DNA of 6,454 bases from Gammaproteobacteria bacterium (GTDB lineage: Bacteria > Pseudomonadota > Gammaproteobacteria > DSM-19610): assembly GCA_030618475.1 (NCBI GenBank), contig JAUXDG010000163.1:1-6454 (forward strand), read 5' to 3'. Of this stretch, positions 1 through 6,344 are shown piece after piece. A program made the translations under genes and the position numbers. Under the pieces are notes generated by a model. That model had not been told where the DNA came from and did no database searches. It worked only from the letters and a program-made list of their open reading frames with translations. How positions within the stretch are numbered: the first letter of the stretch is position 1; the number at the start of each line of letters is the position of its first letter.

Positions 1-23
1 GATAAGCGGCCATCTGCAGTGTT

Positions 24-63
24 GCTTGCCCTTGAGGTAGAATGGCTACCCCGGCGGGCAAGC
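24..63. repeat. Nested inverted repeats in the leader of the efflux operon
   Basis: Two inverted repeats sit one inside the other. The outer arms are GCTTGCCC (24-31) and GGGCAAGC (56-63), a perfect 8-bp match. The inner arms are GGTAG (36-40) and CTACC (46-50) around a 5-base loop AATGG. The asymmetric joints are TTGA on the left and CCGGC on the right. No T-run follows, so this does not look like an intrinsic terminator. The inner palindrome covers the only reasonable -10 hexamer in the leader, so an operator role is possible, but chance pairing in G+C-rich DNA cannot be excluded. Confidence 0.5.
38..43 (+). promoter_or_regulatory. Candidate -10 element for the efflux operon
   Basis: TAGAAT matches the sigma-70 -10 consensus at five of six bases and would start transcription near position 50, about 100 bases before the adaptor start codon. 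There is no good -35 hexamer at normal spacing: the bases about 17 bp upstream (around 15-20) are TGCAGT, and TTGCTT at 22-27 is too close. No extended -10 TG is present. This is a weak call from base matching only. Confidence 0.3.
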
Positions 64-136
64 GCCTCGCCTAAAGCGCCTACTATTGGTGCAGCTGGCC
101 GCTTCTCGCCTTGCTGAACCCGGCAATATCAGGTTG

Positions 137-142
137 AAGGAG
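137..142 (+). promoter_or_regulatory. Ribosome binding site that sets the adaptor start
   Basis: AAGGAG lies 6 bases before GTG at 149-151, in the adaptor reading frame. The longest open frame starts at a TTG at 86 with no Shine-Dalgarno sequence before it, so this site is the reason to prefer the start at 149. Confidence 0.75.
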
Positions 143-148
143 TACCAG

Positions 149-1327
149 GTGCAGCTGACACGTCCCCGGCAGGTAATGATTCTGCTTTTTCTGACAGCTA
201 TTACGCTGTTATTGCTGATCATTCAGCCCGCTGAAGAGCCGGCGCTGCGATCGCTGGCGCCGTCCCCTGTGCTGGTAAATCCTGCCAGCCGGACTGATCT
301 GTATCCCCAGGAGCTGGTGTCTGGCCACTTACAACCGGTACGGCGGGCCTGGTTACGTTTTGAAGTGGATGGCAGGGTGGCGGATCGCCAGGCAGAACCA
401 GGCCAGTCAGTCACGCTGGGTGATGTTCTGTTAGCCCTCGACGATCAGGATTACCAGGACGCGCTGATTCAGGCGCAGGCCGAGTGGCGGCAGGCAGAGG
501 AGGATCTGCAGCGTGATCGCAGTCTGTTGAAGCTCGCCGAGCGCAGCCGCACGCTGCAGGAGGAGGAGGTCAGCCGACTGAACAGCCTGGGCGAGCGTTC
601 ACTGGCATCCAAAACACGTCTCGGAGATGCACAAGCATTATTGGCACAGCGCCTGTCAGAGGAGGCACGCTTACACGCCAGTGTGAATATGGGACCGCAA
701 CGGCTGGCGGCACGCAAGGCGGCCATGGACCGTGCCCAGCGCAATCTGGACCGCACCACACTCAAGGCGCCTTTTGCCGGCCGGATCAACCAGGTGCAGC
801 TGGACGTGGGCGATTACGCCAGCCGCAATCAGCAGGCGCTGGAATTGATCAGTGACCAGCTGGACTTTTATGCACAGGTGCGTGGACCGGTTGCCCGGGC
901 ATTGAAGCTGGAACAGTCGGTGACCGTCAGGGTCGGGGGCCGCCCGTTCGCGGCGACCGTGGCGGCCGTCCAGCCAGATCCGGATCCCAGCACATTTACC
1001 CACGCCATTCGTCTGCGTATGCCGGAATCTGAAACCCGCTCCGGTGTGCTGGCCGTGGTGCAACTGCCTCTGCAACACTTGAGGAATGCGCTGGTCGTTC
1101 CTTCGACCGCCATATTGCTGGAAGAGGGCGGTGCCTTTGTATTCAGGGTGGAGGGAGAGCATCTGCAGCGCGTTGCCGTGCAGTTGGGGCGCCGTGTCGA
1201 TCAACAGCAGGTCATTGTCTCTGGCATCGATGCCGGTGAGCAGGTGGTGGTGCGTGACGTGGCGGCGCTTGCCGATGGCCAGGTTGTGGTTAGCGAGGCC
1301 TTGCAGCCTGAGCAACAAGAAGAATAA
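149..1327 (+). CDS. RND efflux system periplasmic adaptor subunit (HlyD/AcrA family)
   Basis: This 392-residue protein is the membrane fusion subunit that links an inner-membrane RND pump to an outer-membrane channel across the periplasm. From the GTG start, a short basic N-terminus (RPR) is followed by one hydrophobic segment at about residues 9-26. No cysteine lipobox is visible, so it is likely anchored by an uncleaved signal or has a normal signal peptide. Residues about 70-103 form the first half of the split lipoyl domain (FEVDGRVADRQAEPGQSV). Residues about 104-199, rich in Ala, Glu, Arg, Leu and Gln, should form the alpha-helical hairpin. Residues about 200-234 are the second lipoyl half (TLKAPFAGRINQV, then VGDYAS). 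A beta-barrel follows, and VVPSTAIL near 316-323 opens the membrane-proximal domain. The last ten residues are acidic and Gln-rich. The permease gene follows after 6 bp, so the two are co-transcribed. Substrate cannot be read from sequence. The family is certain; the start codon is likely but not proven (the alternative is TTG at 86). Confidence 0.93.
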   Translation: MQLTRPRQVMILLFLTAITLLLLIIQPAEEPALRSLAPSPVLVNPASRTDLYPQELVSGHLQPVRRAWLRFEVDGRVADRQAEPGQSVTLGDVLLALDDQDYQDALIQAQAEWRQAEEDLQRDRSLLKLAERSRTLQEEEVSRLNSLGERSLASKTRLGDAQALLAQRLSEEARLHASVNMGPQRLAARKAAMDRAQRNLDRTTLKAPFAGRINQVQLDVGDYASRNQQALELISDQLDFYAQVRGPVARALKLEQSVTVRVGGRPFAATVAAVQPDPDPSTFTHAIRLRMPESETRSGVLAVVQLPLQHLRNALVVPSTAILLEEGGAFVFRVEGEHLQRVAVQLGRRVDQQQVIVSGIDAGEQVVVRDVAALADGQVVVSEALQPEQQEE

Positions 1328-1333
1328 GCTGCT

Positions 1334-4300
1334 GTGGGTCTGATTCGTTTTTCCGTCGCCAACCCCCTGATCACCAATCTGATGCTGGTGTTGCTGATGC
1401 TGTTGGGCATCCTGTCCTGGCATGCCATGCCGCAGGAAATGTTTCCTGTGGTTGAGCTGGACATGGCGCGTGTGACAACAGTTTTTGAAGGGGCTTCACC
1501 GGAAGAGGTCGAGCAGCAGATTACCCTGACCATTGAGGAAGAACTCGATGGTATGTCGGATCTGGACGTCATGACTTCAACCTCGAGTGAAGGCCTGTCT
1601 TCGGTCACGCTGGAGCTCAAATCGGGCAGCAATGTCGAGCAGTTTATGCGTGATCTGCGCAGCAAGCTCGACCAGATCACAGATTTGCCTGAAGAGGCTG
1701 AAGAACCCGCATTGACCCGCCTGGAAACCCGTTTCCCGGTTATCAGCCTCAGTCTGTACGGCAATGCCGCCCGTGGCTATCTGTATGAAACAGCAGATGA
1801 CGTTAAGCGCCGCTTGCTGCAGTTACCAGGTGTCGCCAGTGTGGGGATCGCCGGCGACCGGGACTGGGAAATCTGGGTGGAAGTGGACCCGCAGGTGCTT
1901 TCCGCCCGCGCTGTTTCCCTGCAACAGCTCGTCGCAGCGGTGCGCACCAATCTGCGTGATTTACCCGGTGGCTCGTTAAAGGCCAAAGAAGGCGACATTC
2001 TGTTGCGCGGTAAGGGTGTCGCACCCAACCCTCAGTTATTGCAGCAGATTGTCATTCGCAGTAATGATAAAGGCGGGCGTCTGCGTGTTGGGGATGTGGC
2101 CGAAGTGAGCTTGCGCCTGGAAGAGGCCGAGACACTGGGGCGTTTCAATGGAGCCCCTTCGGTCAATCTGACGGTTACCAAAACAGCCGATGCCTCAACC
2201 ATCGAGGTCTCACGCCTGGTTCGTGAAGAGGCGGACAAACTGCGGCGCGAATTGCCGCCCAGCATTCAGGTCGGGCTGTTCAGTGATTTATCCGTGTATG
2301 TGAAGACCCGTTTGAATACCGTCAAGTCATCCGGCCTGCTGGGGCTGGTGCTGGTGTTGTTGTCGCTGTATTTGTTCCTGAACTTTCGTGTCGCGCTGAT
2401 CACGGCAATGGGTATCCCGGTTTCCTTCCTGGTGGCGGTGCCGCTCATCTATTACATGGGGTTTACCATCAACATGGTCTCCCTGTTCGCCTTCCTGATT
2501 GCACTGGGACTGATCGTCGATGACGCGATTATCGTCACAGAAAACATATACCGGCATATGGAGCAGGGAATGCCGGCAGCACAGGCGGCGCAGACCGGCG
2601 CCCGTGAGGTGATGTGGCCCGTACTGGCAGCGACCAGTACCACGGTTGCGGCCTTTTTGCCGATGTTTGCTATCAGTGGAACCCTGGGCGAATTCATCAA
2701 GGTGATACCCGTGGTGGTGGCGGCTTCGCTGGTGGGTTCCCTGTGGGAAGCCTTTGCTGTACTGCCCTCACACGCCAGCGAGATGTTGCGGGTCGATCGT
2801 CAGCAAAGACCGGCAGGCCGTATCGATTGGGCGGCGTTACTGCACCGTTATGTGGATTTTCTGCGCTGGTCTGTGCGACATCGTTATTTCGTCAGTCTGG
2901 TCGCGCTGGGTGTGTTGGCGGTTGCCGTCAGCTATGGCGTGACCCGTCTGCCATTCCAGTTGTTCAGCAAGCCGGATATCGGACAGTTTTTCATCAATAT
3001 CCAGGCCCCTAACACCTACAGCCTTGAAGATACCGAGCGCTTGGTAAAACGAATCGAAAAAGCGGTGCTGGAAACCGTTAGTCAGGATGAGTTGAACACC
3101 ATGCTGACCAATGTCGGCGTGACCTTTATTGATTTCAACCGCTTTCGTTATGGCAGTAACTACATTCAGCTGATTATCGATTTGCAGAAACAGGTGCCGG
3201 AGGGGTTAATCGAACGTTTTATAACACCGCTCGTCAGTCTGAAATTCAACTGGGAAGGAAGCCGGCAGCGTGAGACCGAGACCATTGTCAATGATGTGAG
3301 AAAACGTCTCGAAACCCTGACCGGTATCCAGCGCCTGTCCATTCTGCGGCCGCAGGGTGGACCTGCCGGCGCTGATATTGAAATCGGTGTCGTGGGAGAA
3401 GATGCTGACCGATTGTTGCATCATGCCAAGCGCATGCGCGACTACCTGCGCCAGTTGCCCGGCGTCTACGATGTTCGCCAGGACCTGGATGTGGGCAAGC
3501 TGGAGTATCAGTACAGCCTGAACGAGCGGGGTCGGGAACTGGGATTGAATCAACAGCAGTTGGCCGATGCGGTACGCACCGGTTTTCTGGGTCTGGAAGC
3601 CGTACAGGTAAGCTGGGAGGATGAACGCATTCCGGTTCGCGTCATCTATAACGATCAGGTGCGACGCAGCAGTTCCCTGGAAACCCTGTCGATTACGCTG
3701 GATGATGGCCGCATCGTTTATCTGGGTGACGTTGCCGACATATCGCCAGGCCGGGGCCTCAACACCATCCAGCGCCGCGATACGCAACGACTTGCCACTG
3801 TGACTGCTGAAGTGGATGATCGCGAAACCACGCCACTGCAGGTGACGGAACTGATCGAACGCCAGTTTGGTGATCTGGACAAACGGGAGCCTGGCTATCA
3901 TTTGTTGTTTCTGGGTGAGAAAAAGGAAGCCGCAGATTCAATGAAAGGTATGCGCCATGCCACCTTGATTGCGCTGGCGGTTATCTTTTTCATCCTGGCG
4001 TCCCTGTTTAAATCGCTGCTTGACCCCTTGGTGGTCATGTTCGCCATACCTTTTGGTTTTATCGGTGTGGTGGTGGGGCATATGCTGTTTGATTACCATC
4101 TGCAGTTCCTGTCGCTGATCGGATTTCTCGCGCTGACCGGTATTGTTGTCAATGACTCCCTCATCCTGGTGGACTTTACCAAGCGCTTACGCGCGCAGGG
4201 CTGGGAGCGGGTCGATGCACTGGTGGAAGCGGGCAGGGTCCGGGTACGGCCGATATTGCTGACCACGGTGACGACGTTCCTGGGTATTTCCCCGCTGATC

Positions 4301-4489
4301 TTCTTTGCTAGCGGACAGACCGCGTTCCTGTCGCCCATGGCGGTAAGTCTCGGTTTTGGCCTGTTGTTCGCAACGGCGCTGATCCTCGTCGTCGTACCCT
4401 GTTTCTATCTGATTGCGGATGATCTTCGCCAGCGTGCGTCCGCGTGGATAAGACGGGGCGCCCGTCCATCGAGCGTGCTGCCACGCTAA
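1334..4489 (+). CDS. RND family efflux transporter permease subunit (AcrB-like)
   Basis: This 1051-residue protein is a full-length inner-membrane proton-driven RND pump, the usual size for the AcrB/HAE class. Hydrophobic segments fit the 12-TM plan: TM1 about 12-29; TM2-6 about 334-477; TM7 about 516-535; TM8-12 about 875-1027. Two large periplasmic loops (about 31-330 and 537-872) carry the porter and docking domains. The first porter domain shows the family signature FPVVELDMARVTTVFEGASPEEVE (split here as FPVVELDMARV, then TTVFEGASPEEVE at 48-60). TM4 contains GLIVDDAIIVTEN, with the two proton-relay aspartates at 396 and 397. In TM10 the AcrB lysine (GLSAKNAIL) is replaced by Asn940 in GIVVNDSLILVDF, followed by Asp941. 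TM11 begins RVRPILLTT. The GTG start gives MGLIRFSVANP, a normal RND N-terminus. Its ribosome site is weak, so translation is probably coupled to the adaptor, whose stop is 6 bp upstream. The TM4 motif argues against the heavy-metal (CusA) class. Substrates are unknown. Confidence 0.96.
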   Translation: MGLIRFSVANPLITNLMLVLLMLLGILSWHAMPQEMFPVVELDMARVTTVFEGASPEEVEQQITLTIEEELDGMSDLDVMTSTSSEGLSSVTLELKSGSNVEQFMRDLRSKLDQITDLPEEAEEPALTRLETRFPVISLSLYGNAARGYLYETADDVKRRLLQLPGVASVGIAGDRDWEIWVEVDPQVLSARAVSLQQLVAAVRTNLRDLPGGSLKAKEGDILLRGKGVAPNPQLLQQIVIRSNDKGGRLRVGDVAEVSLRLEEAETLGRFNGAPSVNLTVTKTADASTIEVSRLVREEADKLRRELPPSIQVGLFSDLSVYVKTRLNTVKSSGLLGLVLVLLSLYLFLNFRVALITAMGIPVSFLVAVPLIYYMGFTINMVSLFAFLIALGLIVDDAIIVTENIYRHMEQGMPAAQAAQTGAREVMWPVLAATSTTVAAFLPMFAISGTLGEFIKVIPVVVAASLVGSLWEAFAVLPSHASEMLRVDRQQRPAGRIDWAALLHRYVDFLRWSVRHRYFVSLVALGVLAVAVSYGVTRLPFQLFSKPDIGQFFINIQAPNTYSLEDTERLVKRIEKAVLETVSQDELNTMLTNVGVTFIDFNRFRYGSNYIQLIIDLQKQVPEGLIERFITPLVSLKFNWEGSRQRETETIVNDVRKRLETLTGIQRLSILRPQGGPAGADIEIGVVGEDADRLLHHAKRMRDYLRQLPGVYDVRQDLDVGKLEYQYSLNERGRELGLNQQQLADAVRTGFLGLEAVQVSWEDERIPVRVIYNDQVRRSSSLETLSITLDDGRIVYLGDVADISPGRGLNTIQRRDTQRLATVTAEVDDRETTPLQVTELIERQFGDLDKREPGYHLLFLGEKKEAADSMKGMRHATLIALAVIFFILASLFKSLLDPLVVMFAIPFGFIGVVVGHMLFDYHLQFLSLIGFLALTGIVVNDSLILVDFTKRLRAQGWERVDALVEAGRVRVRPILLTTVTTFLGISPLIFFASGQTAFLSPMAVSLGFGLLFATALILVVVPCFYLIADDLRQRASAWIRRGARPSSVLPR

Positions 4490-4524
4490 CCATGTTAGTT
4501 GTGACAATTATTCCGCTACGGCAT

Positions 4525-4549
4525 GTAATCCCGAGCACTCACGGGTTAC
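4525..4549 (+). terminator. Weak hairpin after the pump gene, possible transcript end
   Basis: GTAATCCCG (4525-4533) can pair with CGGGTTAC (4542-4549), leaving one bulged T and an 8-base loop. It lies 35 bases after the permease stop codon, which is a sensible place for a transcript end. However, the stem is short, and the following bases (TCTGCAAACG) are not a T-run, so it is not a canonical intrinsic terminator. It may instead stabilise the mRNA 3' end or mean nothing. Confidence 0.25.
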
Positions 4550-4574
4550 TCTGCAAACGCCTTTCACGTTCACT

Positions 4575-4601
4575 CCTTTGTGACCTTAGTGCCCTTCGTG
4601 G
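4575..4601. repeat. Tandem 9-bp repeat, three units with core CCTTNGTG
   Basis: Three adjoining 9-base units are CCTTTGTGA (4575-4583), CCTTAGTGC (4584-4592) and CCTTCGTGG (4593-4601). All share CCTT, then one variable base, then GTG and a variable last base. On the other strand the unit reads CACNAAGG. The run is flanked by TTCACGTTCACT upstream and TGATAA downstream. It lies wholly in the intergenic gap between the pump gene and the amgK promoter. From general familiarity, strings of this type (CACGAAGG-like units in tandem, ending near an ACCAC side) recur in intergenic regions of many unrelated bacterial genomes; I know of no settled function. No open frame through it looks like a gene. 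Confidence 0.75.
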
Positions 4602-4616
4602 TGATAACAGGGGATC

Positions 4617-4634
4617 AACCAATCTTGATTGGTT
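4617..4634. promoter_or_regulatory. 18-bp palindrome in the amgK promoter, probable operator
   Basis: AACCAATC (4617-4624) and GATTGGTT (4627-4634) are perfect 8-bp inverted arms separated by TT. The palindrome ends 5 bases before a consensus TATAAT box and so occupies the -35 region, about 35 to 18 bases before the expected transcription start. No good -35 hexamer exists at normal spacing. This geometry fits a dimeric helix-turn-helix regulator, acting either as a repressor that blocks polymerase or as an activator that replaces the missing -35. I cannot name the regulator: none is encoded in the window. Confidence 0.65.
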
Positions 4635-4639
4635 ACCGC

Positions 4640-4645
4640 TATAAT
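4640..4645 (+). promoter_or_regulatory. Consensus -10 box of the amgK-murU promoter
   Basis: TATAAT is a perfect sigma-70 -10 hexamer, predicting a transcript start near 4652 and a leader of about 35 bases. The bases at -35 spacing (AACCAA, 4617-4622) match the consensus poorly and belong to the palindrome. A second candidate, TATATT at 4651-4656, would pair with TTGATT at 4625-4630 only at an unusually long 20-bp spacing, such as MerR-type regulators use; it is less likely. Confidence 0.7.
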
Positions 4646-4676
4646 GTGCCTATATTTCCAGGAACAAGACGCGGGC

Positions 4677-4681
4677 AGGGA
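4677..4681 (+). promoter_or_regulatory. Ribosome binding site supporting the TTG start of amgK
   Basis: AGGGA lies 5 bases before TTG at 4687-4689. It supports the rare TTG start: the first in-frame ATG (codon 50) would remove the conserved N-terminal part of the kinase fold. Confidence 0.55.
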
Positions 4682-4686
4682 AGAAT

Positions 4687-5679
4687 TTGGAATCGACTGA
4701 ACGACTGGAGCATCTCCGGCAATGGACCCGGCAGCAGCTGGGCTGGCCGGATATTGAACTCACACCGGCATCAGTGGATGCCAGTTTTCGCCGCTATTTC
4801 CGGGTGCAGCAGGGTGATGTCAGCTATATCCTCATGGATGCACCGCCGGATAAAGAAGACTGCAGGTCGTTTATCCATGTCAGTGAACTGTTGCTGGGAC
4901 TTGGCCTGCATGTGCCGGAAATCCTGGCCAGGAATGTTGAGCAGGGATTCCTGCTGCTCTCGGATCTGGGCAGCCGTCTGTACCTGGATGAGTTGAACGA
5001 AAATACAGTCGATCGTCTGTATGGAGATGCGTTGGGGGCGCTGGCTGCATTGCAAAGCTGTGATCCGGATAACAGCAGTCTGCCGCTGTACAATCGTGAA
5101 CTGCTTTTATTTGAAATGTCCTTGTTCAGGGACTGGTTAATAGGGACTCATTTAAATATCCGGCTTGATCAATCGCAGCAGCAAGACCTGCAAAAAAGCT
5201 GTGAGTTGCTTGCCGAAAATGCATTGCAGCAAGCCGTGGTCTGTGTCCACCGCGATTTCCATTCCAGAAACCTGATGGTGTCGGCTTACCATAATCCGGG
5301 CATTCTGGACTACCAGGACGCTGTGATCGGGCCCGTGACCTACGACCTGGTCTCACTGCTGCGAGACTGCTACATCAGCTGGCCACGTCAGCGCGTCGAA
5401 GACTGGGCAATGGGGTACTTCGAACTGGCGCAGCAGACCGGAATATTTCGTCAGAATCTGGTCAATGAACAACAGTTCCTGAAATGGTTCGACTGGATGG
5501 GCGTGCAGCGCCATCTGAAGGCAGCAGGTATTTTTTCGCGTCTCAAGCATCGCGACGGCAAGCCGGGTTACCTGGATGATATTCCGCGCACACTCGGCTA
5601 TGTTGCGGATGTGTGTTCACGCTATAACGAGCTTTCCGATCTCGGCAGTCTGACGGAGACCGTACTCAGCAAAATATGA
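4687..5679 (+). CDS. amgK: N-acetylmuramate/N-acetylglucosamine anomeric kinase AmgK
   Basis: This 330-residue cytoplasmic kinase has the aminoglycoside phosphotransferase (APH/choline kinase) fold and the length usual for AmgK. In the family, it uses ATP to phosphorylate MurNAc or GlcNAc at C1, giving the alpha-1-phosphate used by MurU in peptidoglycan recycling. Visible marks are VDASFRRYFRV (30-40), typical of AmgK and the start of the nucleotide-binding lobe; LLLSDLG (89-95) in the hinge region; the catalytic loop VHRDFHSRN (187-195), with Asp190 as catalytic base and Asn195 as metal ligand; and ILDYQDAVIGP (206-216), where Asp208 is the second metal ligand. TYDLVSLLRDCYISWP follows, as expected. 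All key residues are present. It starts with TTG, which may keep translation low. Its stop overlaps the murU start as ATGA, so the two are translationally coupled. A true antibiotic phosphotransferase is the alternative, but the family motifs and the murU neighbour make AmgK much more likely. Confidence 0.93.
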   Translation: MESTERLEHLRQWTRQQLGWPDIELTPASVDASFRRYFRVQQGDVSYILMDAPPDKEDCRSFIHVSELLLGLGLHVPEILARNVEQGFLLLSDLGSRLYLDELNENTVDRLYGDALGALAALQSCDPDNSSLPLYNRELLLFEMSLFRDWLIGTHLNIRLDQSQQQDLQKSCELLAENALQQAVVCVHRDFHSRNLMVSAYHNPGILDYQDAVIGPVTYDLVSLLRDCYISWPRQRVEDWAMGYFELAQQTGIFRQNLVNEQQFLKWFDWMGVQRHLKAAGIFSRLKHRDGKPGYLDDIPRTLGYVADVCSRYNELSDLGSLTETVLSKI

Positions 5680-6341
5680 GGGCCATGATTCTTGCGGCGG
5701 GTCGCGGTGAACGCATGCGGCCACTGACCGATCAAACCCCTAAGCCGTTGCTGAAAGTCTGCGGCAAACCACTCATTCAATATCATATTGAAGCCTTGCG
5801 AGACGCCGGCTTCAGGGAGTTGGTAGTCAACCATGCCCATCTCGGCAATCAGATTGTTGAGCGACTGGGCGATGGAGCACAGTTTGGTGTTCATATCGAC
5901 TATTCGGCTGAAGCGGAGGGCGCATTGGAAACCGGAGGTGGTATAAAGCAGGCATTACCACTGCTGGGTGAGCAGCCCTTCCTGGTCATTAACGGCGATA
6001 TCTGGACCGACTACCCTTATCAACAGTTGTATCGTGAGCCTGAGGGGCTGGCGCATCTTGTGCTGATCGATAATCCTCCGCACCACCCGGAAGGGGACTT
6101 CCAACTGAACGGACGGCGGCTAACAGTCGAGGGTAACAGGAAGCTGACATTCAGTGGTATCGGTCTGTATCAGCCGGACTTGTTTGCGGACAGCCCGGAC
6201 GGGGCATTTCCCCTGGCGCCGCTGCTGCGTGGTGCCATGCAGGCCGGGCAGGTAAGCGGTGAATATTTTCAGGGGCGGTGGCTGGATATCGGAACACCGC
6301 AGCGGCTGGAGGAATTGAACAGGGAATTGGCAGGAGCCTGA
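5676..6341 (+). CDS. murU: N-acetylmuramate alpha-1-phosphate uridylyltransferase MurU
   Basis: This 221-residue enzyme belongs to the sugar nucleotidyltransferase (Rossmann-like, GT-A type) family. It joins MurNAc-alpha-1-phosphate with UTP to give UDP-MurNAc and pyrophosphate in the cytoplasm, re-entering cell-wall synthesis below MurA and MurB. The N-terminal signature LAAGRGERMRPLT (6-18) binds the nucleotide phosphates, and TPKPLLKVCGKPLI (21-34) carries the conserved lysine. ETGGGI (85-90) contacts the sugar nucleotide. INGDIW (105-110) contains the metal-binding aspartate at 108. FSGIGLYQPDLF (159-170) and WLDIGTPQRLEELN (202-215) are typical of the C-terminal part. Length matches known MurU proteins and is shorter than glucose-1-phosphate enzymes, which have extra C-terminal sequence. 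The start at 5676 overlaps the amgK stop by 4 bases and gives MRAMILAAG, as in the family. The ATG three codons later is possible but would shorten the conserved N-terminus. Function rests on both family motifs and the amgK neighbour. Confidence 0.93.
   Translation: MRAMILAAGRGERMRPLTDQTPKPLLKVCGKPLIQYHIEALRDAGFRELVVNHAHLGNQIVERLGDGAQFGVHIDYSAEAEGALETGGGIKQALPLLGEQPFLVINGDIWTDYPYQQLYREPEGLAHLVLIDNPPHHPEGDFQLNGRRLTVEGNRKLTFSGIGLYQPDLFADSPDGAFPLAPLLRGAMQAGQVSGEYFQGRWLDIGTPQRLEELNRELAGA
6332..6336 (+). promoter_or_regulatory. Ribosome binding site of the third gene
   Basis: AGGAG lies inside the end of murU, 8 bases before ATG at 6345. It is the clearest Shine-Dalgarno sequence in the second operon and supports the existence of the truncated gene that follows. 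Confidence 0.65.
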
Positions 6342-6344
6342 TCG

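Noticed and set aside
1..117. A frame open from the window edge to TGA at 115-117 that could be the 3' end of an upstream gene, and a minus-strand ATG at 13-11 that could start a divergent gene.
   Set aside because: Both are too short to judge. The plus frame would run over the inverted repeats and promoter candidate, and the minus-strand ATG has no clear ribosome site.
86..148. N-terminal extension of the adaptor from TTG at 86.
   Set aside because: There is no ribosome site before it. The extension would put 30 non-hydrophobic residues before the membrane segment, whereas GTG at 149 has AAGGAG at good spacing.
671..1423. Long open frame on the minus strand (250 codons) antisense to the adaptor and the start of the permease.
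   Set aside because: It runs across two clearly real genes on the other strand. Its protein is rich in His and Gln, as expected from reading such genes backwards, and shows no recognisable domain.
3206..3901. Minus-strand open frame (231 codons) inside the permease gene.
   Set aside because: It lies wholly within a conserved RND coding region and has no plausible ribosome site or recognised motif; it is a shadow of the pump gene.
4580..4996. Plus-strand open frame crossing the amgK promoter and overlapping the start of amgK.
   Set aside because: It reads through the palindrome and TATAAT box and then out of frame through amgK; the protein is Trp- and Ser-rich without any family resemblance.
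4687..5679. Possibility that the kinase is an aminoglycoside resistance enzyme.
   Set aside because: It shares the APH fold and the HxDxxxxN loop, but the DASFRRYFR and LDYQDAVIGP motifs and the overlapping murU gene identify AmgK.
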